A stretch of 64,000 nt of DNA from Massilia solisilvae (GTDB taxonomy: Bacteria; Pseudomonadota; Gammaproteobacteria; Burkholderiales; Burkholderiaceae_D): the NCBI RefSeq assembly GCF_024753215.1, contig NZ_JANUGV010000005.1, forward strand, positions 248,001 through 312,000, read 5' to 3'. This document shows, in pieces, positions 41,602-51,400 of the stretch. The translations under genes and the position numbers were made by a program. The notes below the pieces were generated by a model. The model was given only the letters and a program-made list of their open reading frames with translations. It ran no database searches and was not told where the DNA came from. Each line of letters begins with the position of its first letter. Positions within the stretch are counted from its first letter, which is position 1.

Positions 41602-42294
41602 ATGCACCTGCGCGACCTTACGCAGTTTTTAACCGAGCTGGGCGAGAACAACAACCGCCCCTGGTTCCTCTGGAACAAACCGCGCTTCGATATCCTGCGC
41701 ACCGAGTTCCACGAAGTGGTGACGGAACTGATCCGCGAGCTGTCGAAGTTCGACAAGGAAGTGGCGGCCTGCGACCCGAAGAAGGCGATCTTCCGCATCT
41801 ACCGCGACACCCGGTTTTCGAACGACAAGACGCCGTACAAGACCTACTTCTCGGCCGGCGTTGCGCCCAAGGACAAGCGGCGCCCGAGCGAAGCCGGTGG
41901 TCCCACCTATTACTTCCACATCGAAGGCGATGGCAGGCTGCTGTTCGGCGCCGGCGAATACATGCCGCCTGCGCCGCGCCTGAAGGCGATCCGCGAGCAC
42001 GTCGTCAACGATGCGACAGGCTTCGCCAAAATGTTGAAGAATAAGCATCTGCGCGAGACCTACGGCAGCCTGCGCGAGGACGAAGGCAAGTTGCAGCGGC
42101 CGCCCAAGGGCTTCGACCCCGATCATCCGCTGGTCGAGTACCTCAAGCTCAAAAGCTATTTCGTGTGGGTGGAGCAGCCGCTCGACCTGAACGCACCCGA
42201 AAAGCTGGTGCCGCAGCTCGCGCGCGGATTCAAGGACGCCTTTGCGCTGGTCACGTGGCTGCGCGGGGTTCCACAAACGGCGCAACAGGAATAA
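41602..42294 (+). CDS. DUF2461 family protein
   Basis: 230 residues. LTELGENNNRPWFLWNKPRFD, FRIYRDTRFSNDKTPYKT and YFHIEGDGRLLFGAGEYMP are hallmarks of the DUF2461 (TIGR02453) family. Widely conserved, its biochemical role is not known. It follows the protease gene by 28 bp and precedes the cupin gene by 14 bp; probably one transcript. Confidence 0.9.
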   Translation: MHLRDLTQFLTELGENNNRPWFLWNKPRFDILRTEFHEVVTELIRELSKFDKEVAACDPKKAIFRIYRDTRFSNDKTPYKTYFSAGVAPKDKRRPSEAGGPTYYFHIEGDGRLLFGAGEYMPPAPRLKAIREHVVNDATGFAKMLKNKHLRETYGSLREDEGKLQRPPKGFDPDHPLVEYLKLKSYFVWVEQPLDLNAPEKLVPQLARGFKDAFALVTWLRGVPQTAQQE

Positions 42295-42308
42295 ACCGGG
42301 AGAGTGAC

Positions 42309-42689
42309 ATGGCCTTGCAACACGCGGCATCGGGCGAGCGGATCAAGCTGCAACGCGGCGAAGACGACATTGCTAACTTTACCTCGGTGGCGCTGATTAA
42401 GACCGATCACATGGAGCTGATCCGGCTGGTCGTCACCCGCGACAAGCCGCTGCCCGAGCACCGGGTCGAGGGCGAGATGACGCTCTTGTGCCTGGAAGGC
42501 GAGATCGCGTTCGATGCGCACGGACGCACCACCATCCTGCAGCCGAACGAAATGGTGTACCTGGCCGCCGGCGAGCCGCACTCGGTGCGCGCCAACAAGG
42601 ATGCGGTGGCGCTGCTGACCATTTTGCTGCATCCCGGCGACAACAGCGGCGGCCCCACGCGCGACCCGCGCGGGGCGCCGAATACCTGA
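42309..42689 (+). CDS. cupin-domain protein
   Basis: 126 residues from ATG 42,309, preceded by GGGAGAG; a longer frame from 42,165 lies within the DUF2461 gene and is rejected. The single cupin barrel has motif 1 LPEHRVEGEMTLLCLEGEI and motif 2 NEMVYLAAGEPHSV. A metal site is likely, the ligand unknown. Confidence 0.88.
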   Translation: MALQHAASGERIKLQRGEDDIANFTSVALIKTDHMELIRLVVTRDKPLPEHRVEGEMTLLCLEGEIAFDAHGRTTILQPNEMVYLAAGEPHSVRANKDAVALLTILLHPGDNSGGPTRDPRGAPNT

Positions 42690-42700
42690 ACCTGTGGGTC

Positions 42701-42819
42701 CGCAGGGTGGGCGGCTTTGCCGCCCACGCGTTCAAACATCGCTGGATAAATGGGGCAGGCGGCGCTGGCCACGCAGGCCGGGGCTGAACGCGTGGGCGGG
42801 AAACCCGCCCACCCTACGC
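42701..42819. repeat. dispersed palindromic repeat, inverted pair
   Basis: Copy 1 (42,701-42,735) has CGCAGGGTGGGCGG and CCGCCCACGCGTTC; copy 2 (42,785-42,819) is in the other orientation. They are about 50 bp apart between the convergent cupin and gpsA genes, like a bacterial interspersed mosaic element. Confidence 0.85.
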
Positions 42820-42830
42820 AGGGAGCGTTT

Positions 42831-43859
42831 TTACGCGAGCTCGTTGCGCGGGTCGCGCGCGAGCAGCTGCGACACCATCGACGACGCGCTCACGCCGTCG
42901 AACAGCACGCCGGCCACCGCATTGGTGATCGGCATATCCACCCCCAGCTTGTGCGCCAGCTCGCGCACTGCCTTGGCGCACGGCACGCCTTCGGCCACGT
43001 GGCCCAGTTCCGCGACGATGGTTTCGAGCGGTTTGCCCTGCGCCAGCGCCAGCCCCACGCGCCGGTTGCGCGACAGGTCGCCGGTACAGGTCAGGATCAG
43101 ATCGCCCATGCCGGTCAGGCCCATGAAGGTGGCCGGCTTGGCGCCCAGCGCAATGCCCAGCCGGGTGATCTCGGCCAGCCCGCGCGTGATGAGCGCGGCG
43201 CGCGCGTTGAGCCCCAGCCCCAGGCCATCGGACGCGCCGGTCGCAATCGCCAGGATGTTCTTGACCGCGCCGCCCACTTCCACACCCACCATGTCGTCGC
43301 AGGCATAGACGCGGATGCTGCCGCCGTGCACCGCCGACACCACGCGCTCGCGCAGCGCGGCCGAATCGGACGCGACCGTCAGCGCACACGGCAAGCCGCG
43401 CGCCACTTCCTGCGCAAACGATGGCCCCGACAGCACGGCCGACGGCACCGCGTTGCCCAGCACCTCGCGCACCACCTGGTGCGGCAGCAGGCCGGTCTCG
43501 TATTCGAAGCCCTTGCACAGCCAAACCACGTTCGGGATCGGGCGCTCCTTCAGCTGCTGCATCAGCGGGCGCAGCCCGGCCACCGGGCAGGCCGCGATCA
43601 GGAGCGGCGCTTCGTCCACCCCGGCGCTCGTGACGTGAGCACAAGCCTGCTCGAAATCGGCAGTGACGCGCAGTGCCGGCGGCAGCGGGTAGCCGGCCAG
43701 GTAGTCGGTGTTTTCGCGGGCCGCCTCGAGGGTGGCCATTTGCGCCGGATTGCGGCCCCACAGCAGCACGTCATGGCGGCTGGCCAGGGCAATGGCAACG
43801 GCAGTGCCCCAGGCGCCAGCGCCGAGGACGGTGATCTTGTGTCGTTTTGGATCGTGCAT
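42831..43859 (-). CDS. gpsA: NAD(P)-dependent glycerol-3-phosphate dehydrogenase
   Basis: 342 residues. The Rossmann motif [13 protein letters not shown], the LCKGFEYE region, and the [18 protein letters not shown] and [11 protein letters not shown] stretches are family marks; the conserved substrate Lys sits in VKN. It makes sn-glycerol-3-phosphate for phospholipids. It is last in the rhodanese-grxC-secB-gpsA set, 75 bp after secB. Confidence 0.96.
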   Translation of the reverse strand: MHDPKRHKITVLGAGAWGTAVAIALASRHDVLLWGRNPAQMATLEAARENTDYLAGYPLPPALRVTADFEQACAHVTSAGVDEAPLLIAACPVAGLRPLMQQLKERPIPNVVWLCKGFEYETGLLPHQVVREVLGNAVPSAVLSGPSFAQEVARGLPCALTVASDSAALRERVVSAVHGGSIRVYACDDMVGVEVGGAVKNILAIATGASDGLGLGLNARAALITRGLAEITRLGIALGAKPATFMGLTGMGDLILTCTGDLSRNRRVGLALAQGKPLETIVAELGHVAEGVPCAKAVRELAHKLGVDMPITNAVAGVLFDGVSASSMVSQLLARDPRNELA

Positions 43860-43934
43860 GGAGACCCGGCGGAAGTGAGTGGCCGGATGGCGGGACGATC
43901 CGGCGCGGCGGCTGCCGCACCGGACGTGCTTGAC

Positions 43935-44396
43935 TTACTGCTGCGGCTGGCCAGCGGCGGCTTCAGCCATGGCTTGCTGGCGCTGCTGGTAGAAGGCTTC
44001 GAAGTTGATCTCGGCCAGGTGCACCGGCGGGAAGCCGGCACGGGTGATCACGTCAGCGATGTTGCTGCGCAGGTAGGGGTACACGATGTTCGGGCAGCCG
44101 ATGCCCAGCAGCGGGTCCATCTGGTCAGCCGGGATGTTGCGGGCTTCGAAGATGCCTGCCTGCTTGCCTTCGACCAGGAACGCGACCTTGTCCTTGACCT
44201 TGGCGGTCACGGTGATGGTGACGGTGCTTTCGTAGATGCCATCGGCGATGCTCTCGGCGCCGACGTCCAGCGAGACCTCGATCGACGGGGCTTCCTGCTC
44301 GAGGAAGATCGACGGCGAGTTCGGTTGTTCCAGCGACATGTCCTTCAGGTACACGCGCTGGATTTGAAATACGGGTTGCAGGTTTTCGTCAGCCAT
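43935..44396 (-). CDS. secB: protein-export chaperone SecB
   Basis: 153 residues. [19 protein letters not shown] is the typical start, with [25 protein letters not shown] and [19 protein letters not shown]. The tetramer holds preproteins unfolded and hands them to SecA. The secB-gpsA neighbourhood is conserved in proteobacteria. Confidence 0.97.
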   Translation of the reverse strand: MADENLQPVFQIQRVYLKDMSLEQPNSPSIFLEQEAPSIEVSLDVGAESIADGIYESTVTITVTAKVKDKVAFLVEGKQAGIFEARNIPADQMDPLLGIGCPNIVYPYLRSNIADVITRAGFPPVHLAEINFEAFYQQRQQAMAEAAAGQPQQ

Positions 44397-44518
44397 GGAA
44401 CGCTTTCGTTAAATGTGTGGGGAACGGCAAGCCGCCGTTCCGGGTGTGCTTAAAGTAAACGCGACGGCAATTGTAGCAAAATCAATTTGCAAACAATAGC
44501 TTTGGCGCCGCGGCGCAA

Positions 44519-44782
44519 TCAGCCGCCATTTAACAGCGGATCCAGACGCCCGGCCTGATCGAGCGCATACAAGTCGTCGAATCCGCCGACGTGGGTTTCG
44601 CCCACGTAAATCTGGGGCACGGTGCGGCGCCCGGTCTTTTGCATCATGATCTGGCGCTGCTCCGGGTCGAGGTCGACGCGGATTTTTTCAATGTCGGTCA
44701 CACCCTTCGCTTCGAGCAGGCGTTCGGCGCGCACGCAGTACGGGCAGCTGGCGGTGTGGTAGAGAACAACGTGGGCAGTCAT
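44519..44782 (-). CDS. grxC: glutaredoxin 3
   Basis: 87 residues from ATG 44,782, with GGAAGGAG upstream; an in-frame ATG at 44,797 lacks this. The CPYC redox site (TASCPYCVRAERLLEAKG), TVPQIY cis-Pro loop and GGFDDLYALD are standard. It reduces disulfides and mixed disulfides with glutathione. 122 bp separate it from secB. Confidence 0.95.
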   Translation of the reverse strand: MTAHVVLYHTASCPYCVRAERLLEAKGVTDIEKIRVDLDPEQRQIMMQKTGRRTVPQIYVGETHVGGFDDLYALDQAGRLDPLLNGG

Positions 44783-44806
44783 ACGGACTCCTTCCAATCC
44801 TGGGAA

Positions 44807-45208
44807 TTATTTGGTCACGGGCAAGCCTGCAGCCTGCCAGGCGGACACGCCGCCGTCCAGGCTCCAGACATCCTCGAAGCCGGCCGCGGCCAGTTGGCGC
44901 ACTGCCTTGTCCGAGCGGGCGCCGGCCTGGCACACGACCACGATGGTGCGGTTTTTCGACTTGTCCAATTCGCCGATGCGGTTTGCCAAGTCTGCCAGCG
45001 GAATGTTTTTGGCGTCGCGCAGATGGCCGCCGGAAAACTCGTCGGCATTGCGCACGTCCAGCACGACGGTCTTGCCGCGGTTGATCAGCTGGGTCACCTG
45101 GAGCGGGGTCGCACGCCGGCCAGCCGGACGCAGCGCCGGCCACAGCAGGGCAATGCCAGAAGCCACGGCGATCGCGACGACGAAAATATGGTCGAGGATA
45201 AATTTCAC
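44807..45208 (-). CDS. membrane-anchored rhodanese-like protein
   Basis: 133 residues. One N-terminal membrane helix (HIFVVAIAVASGIALLWPAL) is followed by a rhodanese domain with the active Cys in VVCQAGARSDKA and the conserved DVRNADEFSGGHL. A sulfur-carrier role is likely; the acceptor is unknown. First gene of the grxC-secB-gpsA group. Confidence 0.92.
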   Translation of the reverse strand: MKFILDHIFVVAIAVASGIALLWPALRPAGRRATPLQVTQLINRGKTVVLDVRNADEFSGGHLRDAKNIPLADLANRIGELDKSKNRTIVVVCQAGARSDKAVRQLAAAGFEDVWSLDGGVSAWQAAGLPVTK

Positions 45209-45237
45209 GTAAGGTCCCGGTTGAAGTGAATCCGAGC

Positions 45238-45247
45238 ATTATAAAAT
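45238..45247 (-). promoter_or_regulatory. divergent promoter box (rhodanese / gpmA)
   Basis: ATTATAAAAT contains a perfect TATAAT on the - strand about 30 bp before the rhodanese start. On the + strand TATAAA/TAAAAT in the same box could serve gpmA, 50 bp downstream. No strong -35 was seen for either. Confidence 0.35.
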
Positions 45248-45295
45248 AGAAGCAGGACCGGATATTTCACGCATCATTTTTTCCAAGAAGAGCTT

Positions 45296-46042
45296 ATGTA
45301 CAAAATCGTATTCATGCGCCATGGCGAATCGACCTGGAACCTGGACAACCGCTTCACCGGCTGGACCGACGTCGACCTGACCGACAAGGGCGTGGCTGAG
45401 GCCCGCAGCGCCGGCAAGGTGCTGCGCGAGGCCGGCTTCACCTTCGACCTGGCCTACACCTCGGTGCTCAAGCGCGCGATCCGCACCCTGTGGCTGACGA
45501 TGGACGAGATGGACCTGATGTGGCTGCCCGTGAAGAACGACTGGCGCCTGAACGAGCGCCACTACGGCGCGCTGCAGGGCCTGGACAAGGCCGAGACCGC
45601 CGCCAAGTACGGCGACCAGCAGGTGCTGGTCTGGCGCCGCAGCTACGACACCCCGCCGCCGGCGCTGGAGGCAGACGATCCGCGCACCTCGTTCAACGAC
45701 CCGCGCTACGCCGGCCTGCCGAAGTCCGCCATTCCGCTGACCGAGTGCCTGAAGGACACCGTGGCGCGCGTGCTGCCGTGCTGGAACGACGAGATCGCCC
45801 CGGCGATCCGCGCCGGCAAGCAGATCCTGATCTCGGCCCACGGCAACAGCCTGCGCGCGCTGATCAAGATGCTCGACAACATCAGCGACGAGGACATCGT
45901 CGGCCTGAACATCCCCAACGGCCAGCCGCTCGTGTACGAGCTGGACGCGGACCTCAAGCCGATCCGCCACTACTACCTGGGCGACCCGGAAGCGATCGCC
46001 AAGGCGCAGGCGGCGGTGGCCAACCAAGGGAAGGCCAAGTAA
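45296..46042 (+). CDS. gpmA: 2,3-bisphosphoglycerate-dependent phosphoglycerate mutase
   Basis: 248 residues. [20 protein letters not shown] holds the phosphorylated His; [19 protein letters not shown] and [11 protein letters not shown] complete the site. It interconverts 3- and 2-phosphoglycerate in glycolysis. Divergent from the rhodanese gene and followed by envC after 2 bp. Confidence 0.97.
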   Translation: MYKIVFMRHGESTWNLDNRFTGWTDVDLTDKGVAEARSAGKVLREAGFTFDLAYTSVLKRAIRTLWLTMDEMDLMWLPVKNDWRLNERHYGALQGLDKAETAAKYGDQQVLVWRRSYDTPPPALEADDPRTSFNDPRYAGLPKSAIPLTECLKDTVARVLPCWNDEIAPAIRAGKQILISAHGNSLRALIKMLDNISDEDIVGLNIPNGQPLVYELDADLKPIRHYYLGDPEAIAKAQAAVANQGKAK

Positions 46043-46044
46043 TC

Positions 46045-47448
46045 TTGCGTCCCTCGTTGAAGAAGTCCGGCAGCGCGCTGTTGTGCGCGTTGCTGGCGCT
46101 GGGGTGCGCCTCGCTGGCCGATGCGCGCACCACCGAGCGCGCAAAGCAGAAGGCCGAGGCCGAGGCGCGCCGCGCCGGCATCGCCCAGCAGCTGCAGGCG
46201 CTGAAGAAGGACATCAGCCGCACCGAAAGCGAGAAGGAGGACGCCGGCGACCTGCTTGCCGAATCCGAGGAAGCGATCTCCGACGCCAACCGCGCCCTGC
46301 ACGATCTGGCGCAGGAGCAGGAAGACACCAACGCCCGGCTGCAGTCGATTGCCGACGAACAAGCGCGGCTGGCCAGGACCATCGAGACGCAGAAACAGCA
46401 GCTGGCCACGCTGCTGCGCAAGCACTATGTCGCCGGCAACGAGGACCGCATCAAGCTGCTGCTCTCGGGCGACAACCCGAACCGCATCAACCGCGACCTG
46501 CAGATGATGTCCTATGTGTCGCAGGCGCAGGCCAAGCTGCTGGCGTCGCTGCGCGCGAACCTGGCGCAGGTCGAGGCCAACCGCGAGAAGGTCGAGAACG
46601 CCAAGGAAGACCTGGAAGACATCGCCCAGGAGCAGCGCGAGCAGAAAGCCAGGCTGGAGAAGGAAAAGGCGCGCCGCGCCAACCTGCTCGCCTCGCTGTC
46701 GTCCAAGCTGGCCGGGCAGCGCAAGCAGGCCACCAAGCTGGAACGCGACGAACAGCGCCTGTCGGGCCTGGTGGACCAGCTGTCGCGCATCATCCGCCAG
46801 CAGGAAGCGGCCGCGGCCGCCGAACGCAAGCGCCAGGAAGCGCTGGCGGCGGCGCGCGCCAAGGCCGAAGCCGAAGCGAAGGCGCTGGCCGCTGCGCGCG
46901 CCCGGGCCGAACGCGAACGCCTGGCGCAGCAGGGCAAGCCGGGCGCCAGGCCGGTGCCCGAGCCGGAGCCGCCCAAGGTGGTGGAACAGGCGCCGCCGCC
47001 CAGGAGCGAGCCGCCGCCGCCGCGCGTCGTGCAGCCGGCCGCGCCCGAGGGCGCCTTTGCCAGCCTGAAGGGCAAGCTGGCCCCGCCGGTGGCCGGCAAG
47101 GTCGAGACCCGCTTCGGCGCCAAGCGCGCCGACGGCGGACCGGCGTGGCGCGGCATGTTCATCAAGGCGGCCGAAGGCAGCGAAGTGCGCACCGTTGCGG
47201 CGGGTCGTGTGATGTTCGCGAGCTGGATGCGAAGTTACGGGAACTTGATTATCATCGACCACGGCGGCCAGTACCTGTCGATCTACGCGAACAACCAGTC
47301 CCTGCTGAAGCACGTGGGCGACATGGTCAAGCCGGGCGAGCCGATCGCCACCGCCGGCAACACCGGGGGCAACGAGGAGTCGGGGCTGTATTTCGAGCTG
47401 CGCCACCTTGGTGCGCCATTCGACCCGGCCGGCTGGGTGCGGTTCTAG
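46045..47448 (+). CDS. envC: murein hydrolase activator EnvC (degenerate LytM)
   Basis: 467 residues if TTG 46,045 is the start; the frame stays open upstream inside gpmA, but a signal peptide begins here (LRPSLKKSGSALLCALLALG). A long coiled coil (about 30-260) and a Pro-rich linker precede an M23/LytM domain (about 335-467). Its metal ligands are lost: the usual His of HxGxD reads Arg (WRGMFIKA) and HxH reads YFELRH, as in EnvC. It activates amidases at the division site. The gpmA-envC-ctp order is common in betaproteobacteria. Confidence 0.92.
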   Translation: MRPSLKKSGSALLCALLALGCASLADARTTERAKQKAEAEARRAGIAQQLQALKKDISRTESEKEDAGDLLAESEEAISDANRALHDLAQEQEDTNARLQSIADEQARLARTIETQKQQLATLLRKHYVAGNEDRIKLLLSGDNPNRINRDLQMMSYVSQAQAKLLASLRANLAQVEANREKVENAKEDLEDIAQEQREQKARLEKEKARRANLLASLSSKLAGQRKQATKLERDEQRLSGLVDQLSRIIRQQEAAAAAERKRQEALAAARAKAEAEAKALAAARARAERERLAQQGKPGARPVPEPEPPKVVEQAPPPRSEPPPPRVVQPAAPEGAFASLKGKLAPPVAGKVETRFGAKRADGGPAWRGMFIKAAEGSEVRTVAAGRVMFASWMRSYGNLIIIDHGGQYLSIYANNQSLLKHVGDMVKPGEPIATAGNTGGNEESGLYFELRHLGAPFDPAGWVRF

Positions 47449-47475
47449 CCGTAACGAACAAAGAGGGTAGGCAGC

Positions 47476-48960
47476 ATGGGTAACAAGTGGAAGAACATCG
47501 GCCTGATCGGCTTTGGCATGGTGGCCGGCGTGGCCGCCTCGTTCCAGTTTTCGGCGTTTGCGCAAAAGGATCTGGGCGCGCCGCTGCCGCTGGACGAGCT
47601 GCGCCAGCTGGCCGACGTGTATGGCCTGATCAAGACCGACTACGTCGAGCCGGTGGACGACAAGAAGCTGCTGTCGGACGCCATCTCGGGCATGGTCGCC
47701 TCGCTCGACCCGCACTCGATCTACCTGGACCAGAAGGCCTTCCGCGAGATGCGCGAGACCATGGCCGGCAAGTTCGTCGGCCTGGGCATCGAGGTGGCCA
47801 TGGAAGACGGCTACGTCAAGGTGGTTTCGCCGATCGAGGATTCGCCCGCCTACCGTGCCGGCATCAAGCCCGGCGACCTGATCACGCGCATCGACAACAC
47901 CCCGGTCAAGGGCCTGTCGCTGGACGAAGCCGTGAGCAAGATGCGCGGCGCGCCGCACTCCAAGGTGACCGTCACCATCGCCCGCCGCGGCGAGGACAAG
48001 CCGTGGGTGGTGCCCATCACGCGCGAGGAAGTGCGCGTGGCCAGCGTCAAGGCCAAGCTGGTCGAGCCCGGCTACGCCTGGGTGCGCATCAGCCAGTTCC
48101 AGGAAGAGACCCTGGACGAGCTGGTCAAGAAAACCAGCGCACTATACGCGCAGAACCCGGACATCAAGGGCCTGGTGCTGGACCTGCGCAACGACCCGGG
48201 CGGCCTGCTGCCCAGCGCCATCGGCGTGTCGGCCGCCTTCCTGCCCAAGCCCACCGACCAGGTGATCGTCTCGACCAAGGGCCAGCTGGCCGACTCCAAC
48301 CAGGCCTTCTACGGCCGGCGTGACTTTTACGCCGACCGCGGCGGCGACCCACTGGCCAGGCTGCCGGCGGCGCTCAAGTCGGTGCCGATGGTGGTGCTGG
48401 TCAACACCGGCTCGGCTTCGGCGTCCGAGATCGTGGCCGGCGCGCTGCAGGATTACAAGCGCGCCATCGTCATGGGCAGCCAGACCTTCGGCAAGGGCTC
48501 GGTGCAGACGCTGCGCCAGCTGTCGCCCGACACCGCGGTCAAGCTGACCACGGCGCGCTACTACACGCCGAACGGCCGCTCGATCCAGGCCACCGGCATC
48601 GTACCCGACATGGCGGTGGATGAAACGCCAAACGGCGACGGCCTGAACGCGCTGCGGGTGCGCGAGGCGGATCTGGACCACCACCTGTCCAACGAAACCG
48701 CCGGCAAGCTGCCGCTGGTCAAGACCAAGCACCGCGACGAGCTCGAAGAAGAGCAGCAGGCGCTGGCGCTCTTGAAGAACCACAAGCCGCTCGAGTACGG
48801 CGGCAAGGACGACTTCCAGCTGGCGCAGGCGATCAACCACTTCAAGGGACTGCCGGTCAAGCTGGCCAAGGGCGACGACGGGCTGGACGCGGCGGCGCCC
48901 AAGGAGCTGCCGGGGACCGAGAAAAAGCCGGTGGAATTGAAGGGCGCGCCGAAGAAGTAG
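47476..48960 (+). CDS. S41 C-terminal processing protease
   Basis: 494 residues. Signal peptide or anchor, then a PDZ domain (about 90-170; GIEVAMEDGYVKVVSPIEDS), and the S41 catalytic core with Ser in NTGSASASEIVAGAL and Lys in TFGKGSVQTL. It cuts C-terminal ends of periplasmic proteins. It probably shares a transcript with envC (27 bp gap), a link seen in many genomes between cell-wall hydrolase control and Ctp. Confidence 0.95.
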   Translation: MGNKWKNIGLIGFGMVAGVAASFQFSAFAQKDLGAPLPLDELRQLADVYGLIKTDYVEPVDDKKLLSDAISGMVASLDPHSIYLDQKAFREMRETMAGKFVGLGIEVAMEDGYVKVVSPIEDSPAYRAGIKPGDLITRIDNTPVKGLSLDEAVSKMRGAPHSKVTVTIARRGEDKPWVVPITREEVRVASVKAKLVEPGYAWVRISQFQEETLDELVKKTSALYAQNPDIKGLVLDLRNDPGGLLPSAIGVSAAFLPKPTDQVIVSTKGQLADSNQAFYGRRDFYADRGGDPLARLPAALKSVPMVVLVNTGSASASEIVAGALQDYKRAIVMGSQTFGKGSVQTLRQLSPDTAVKLTTARYYTPNGRSIQATGIVPDMAVDETPNGDGLNALRVREADLDHHLSNETAGKLPLVKTKHRDELEEEQQALALLKNHKPLEYGGKDDFQLAQAINHFKGLPVKLAKGDDGLDAAAPKELPGTEKKPVELKGAPKK

Positions 48961-48978
48961 GGATGGCTGGCGCCGGTT

Positions 48979-49147
48979 GGACGCGTGGGCAGGAAACCTG
49001 CCCACCCTACATAGTGGCGTCGTAGGGTGGCCGGTCTCCCGCCCACGCGTTCAACACCGCTGGCGTTTTTCGTAGGGTGGGCACTTGTGCCCACGCGTTC
49101 GCACGCGGCGCGTGATACCGCGTGGGCTCAAGAGCCCACCCTACGCA
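48979..49147. repeat. dispersed palindromic repeat cluster (4 copies)
   Basis: Four copies: 48,979-49,011 (reverse), 49,021-49,055 (forward), 49,071-49,102 (forward) and 49,119-49,147 (reverse, shorter). Each has GGGTGGGC-like and GCCCACGCG-like arms. They fill almost the whole ctp-moeB gap. The outer copies face inward as in BIME clusters. Confidence 0.85.
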
Positions 49148-49175
49148 CCGGCGCGTTTGCATCGTTGGAAAAGAC

Positions 49176-49928
49176 ATGAACGACAACCAGCTGCTCCGCT
49201 ACTCCCGCCACATCCTGCTGGACGAGATCGGCATCGAAGGCCAGCAGAAGCTGCTGAACGCGCACGCGCTGGTGATCGGCGCCGGCGGCCTGGGTTCGCC
49301 CGCCGCGCTGTACCTGGCGTCCGGCGGCGTCGGCCGCATCACGCTGGTGGACGACGACGAGGTGGACCTGACCAACCTGCAGCGCCAGATCATGCACACC
49401 AGCGCGCGCGTCGGCCAGCCCAAGGCCGAGTCTGGCCGCGAAACTTTGATGGCGATCAATCCCGAGGTGCACGTGCGCGCGCTGCGCGAGCGCGTCGCCG
49501 GCGAACGGCTGGCGGCGCTGGTGCGCGAGGCCACCGTCGTGCTCGACTGCAGCGACAACTTCGCCACCCGCCACGCGGTCAACCGCGCCTGCTTTGCGGC
49601 CGGGGTGCCGCTGGTGGCCGGCGCCGTGATCCGCTTCGATGGCCAGGTCTCGGTGTACGACCCGCGCTCTGCAGAAAGCCCGTGCTACGCCTGCCTGTTC
49701 CCCGAGGATGGCAAGTTCGAGGATGCCGCCTGCAGCACGATGGGCGTGTTCGCGCCGCTGGTGGGCGTGATCGGCGCCATGCAGGCGGCCGAGGCCATGA
49801 AACTGGTGGTGGGCACCGGGCAGTCGCTGGCCGGCCGCCTGCTGCTGCTCGATGGCCGGGCGATGGAGTGGACCAGCATCGGCATCGCGCGCAATGCGTC
49901 CTGCCAGGTGTGCGCTCAGCGCGTGTAG
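49176..49928 (+). CDS. moeB: ThiF/MoeB family adenylyltransferase
   Basis: 250 residues from ATG 49,176; an earlier start at 49,122 would lie inside the repeat. ATP loop GAGGLGSPAALYLASGGVG, RQIMH, and zinc cysteines CYACLF and CQVC. It adenylates the C-terminus of a ubiquitin-like sulfur carrier (MoaD or ThiS). ThiF/HesA cannot be excluded. It stands alone between the repeats and the T2SS genes. Confidence 0.9.
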   Translation: MNDNQLLRYSRHILLDEIGIEGQQKLLNAHALVIGAGGLGSPAALYLASGGVGRITLVDDDEVDLTNLQRQIMHTSARVGQPKAESGRETLMAINPEVHVRALRERVAGERLAALVREATVVLDCSDNFATRHAVNRACFAAGVPLVAGAVIRFDGQVSVYDPRSAESPCYACLFPEDGKFEDAACSTMGVFAPLVGVIGAMQAAEAMKLVVGTGQSLAGRLLLLDGRAMEWTSIGIARNASCQVCAQRV

Positions 49929-50055
49929 GCACACTGTCAATCAATGCAAGGCAGAGCGTGCTGCCGTACAATGCCTCACCCGCCGCCGATGGCAGCACTC
50001 GCCCGTCGGTCTTATACTACATCGGTTATTTCGACCTAAGTACCCCATAACATAT

Positions 50056-50511
50056 ATGCATATCGTATCCAAACGTCCATTGCGCCAGCGCATGCAGCGC
50101 GGCTTCACCCTCGTCGAGATCATGGTTGTGGTGGTGATCATCGGCATCCTTGGCGCGCTCGTCGTGCCCAAGCTGCTGGGGCGTACCGGCGAGTCGCGCC
50201 AGACCGCGGCGCGCGTGGACATCGCCACGCTGATGCAGGCGCTCAAGCTGTACAAGCTGGACAACCAGCGCTACCCGACCACCGAGCAGGGCCTCGTCGC
50301 CCTGGTGCAAAAGCCGACCAGCGGCCCGGCCGCCACCGGCTGGAAGGAAGGCGGCTACCTCGAGAAGCTGCCCAAGGACCCGTGGGGCAACCCCTACCAA
50401 TACCTGTCGCCGGGCATCCATGGCGAGGTGGACGTGTTCTCGTTCGGCGCCGACGGGCAGCCGGGCGGCACCGGCGAAGACGCCGACGTGGGCTCCTGGG
50501 ACAACAAGTAA
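50056..50511 (+). CDS. gspG: T2SS major pseudopilin GspG
   Basis: 151 residues from ATG 50,056; the ribosome site is poor, and ATG 50,092 (directly before RGFTLVEIMVV) is an alternative. The prepilin cleavage site is RG|FTLVE. C-terminal Ca-binding loop DPWGNPYQYLSPG and GADGQPGGTGEDADVGSW are typical. It builds the T2SS pseudopilus and opens the gsp operon. Confidence 0.95.
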   Translation: MHIVSKRPLRQRMQRGFTLVEIMVVVVIIGILGALVVPKLLGRTGESRQTAARVDIATLMQALKLYKLDNQRYPTTEQGLVALVQKPTSGPAATGWKEGGYLEKLPKDPWGNPYQYLSPGIHGEVDVFSFGADGQPGGTGEDADVGSWDNK

Positions 50512-50519
50512 GGAGTCCA

Positions 50520-51002
50520 ATGCCGGCAACCAAGGCGCAGCGCAAGGTCTCCGGCTTCACCCTGGTGGAGCTGCTGGTCGTGATGGTCATCATTGGCATC
50601 ACGCTGGGGCTCGCTACGCTGAACGCGATTCCGAGCCCGCGCCAGGACTTGCAGAAAGAGGCGCAGCGCATCGCGCTGCTGCTGCAGCTGGCGCGTGACG
50701 AGGCGATCGTGCGCAACCGGCTGGTCTCGTTCGAGGCGGACGGCAGCCAGTATCACTTCCTGGTCCGTAACGAAAACGGCTGGTCGCTCATCACCAACGA
50801 CGACCTGCTGCGCGAGCGCAGCTTTGCGCACGGGCCGGTGCAGCTGATGCTCGACCCTCCCGCCGCCGGCAGCACCGACCGCCTGCGCATCACCTTCGGC
50901 CGCGAGCCGGTCGATAAACCCTTCGTGCTGACCCTTGCCAGCGGCGACAACCGCGTCGCAATCCGCGCCGACGGCGTGGGCCATTTCACGGTCGAACAAT
51001 GA
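50520..51002 (+). CDS. gspH: T2SS minor pseudopilin GspH
   Basis: 160 residues from ATG 50,520 with AGGAG directly upstream. Prepilin motif SG|FTLVELLVVMVIIG, then a GspH domain (RIALLLQLARDEAIVRNRLV). 8 bp after gspG; its stop overlaps the gspI start. Confidence 0.93.
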   Translation: MPATKAQRKVSGFTLVELLVVMVIIGITLGLATLNAIPSPRQDLQKEAQRIALLLQLARDEAIVRNRLVSFEADGSQYHFLVRNENGWSLITNDDLLRERSFAHGPVQLMLDPPAAGSTDRLRITFGREPVDKPFVLTLASGDNRVAIRADGVGHFTVEQ

Positions 51003-51400
51003 ACGCGCGCCTGCAAGCACGCCCACGCGGCTTTACCCTGCTCGAAGTGCTGGTGGCGCTGGTCATCGTCGGCACTGCGCTGGGCGCGGGCCTGCGCGCG
51101 GTGGGCAGCCTGACGCAGAACAGCACCGGCCTGCGCACCGCGATGATGGCCACCTGGTCGGCAGAAAACCGGCTGGTGCAGATCCGGCTCGGGCGCGAGT
51201 TCCCCGAAGTGGGCAAGCGCAGCTTCGATTGCCCGCAAGGCGACCTGAAGCTGGTGTGCCAGGAAGACGTGTTCACCAGCCCGAACCCGCTGCTGCGGCG
51301 GGTCGAGGTGTCGGTGTTCGACGCGGCCAACCCGAACCGGCGCATCCTGAAGCTGGTGCAGCTGGTGCCGCGCCAAATGATGCCGAGGCCATCGCCATGA
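50999..51400 (+). CDS. gspI: T2SS minor pseudopilin GspI
   Basis: 133 residues, prepilin motif RG|FTLLEVLVALVIVG at residues 10-24. It starts the pseudopilus tip with GspJ and GspK. ATGA overlaps on both sides. Confidence 0.93.
   Translation: MNARLQARPRGFTLLEVLVALVIVGTALGAGLRAVGSLTQNSTGLRTAMMATWSAENRLVQIRLGREFPEVGKRSFDCPQGDLKLVCQEDVFTSPNPLLRRVEVSVFDAANPNRRILKLVQLVPRQMMPRPSP

Noticed and set aside
47035-47448. active M23 peptidase in the EnvC-like protein
   Set aside because: The metal-binding His of both motifs are replaced, so it should be an activator and not an enzyme.
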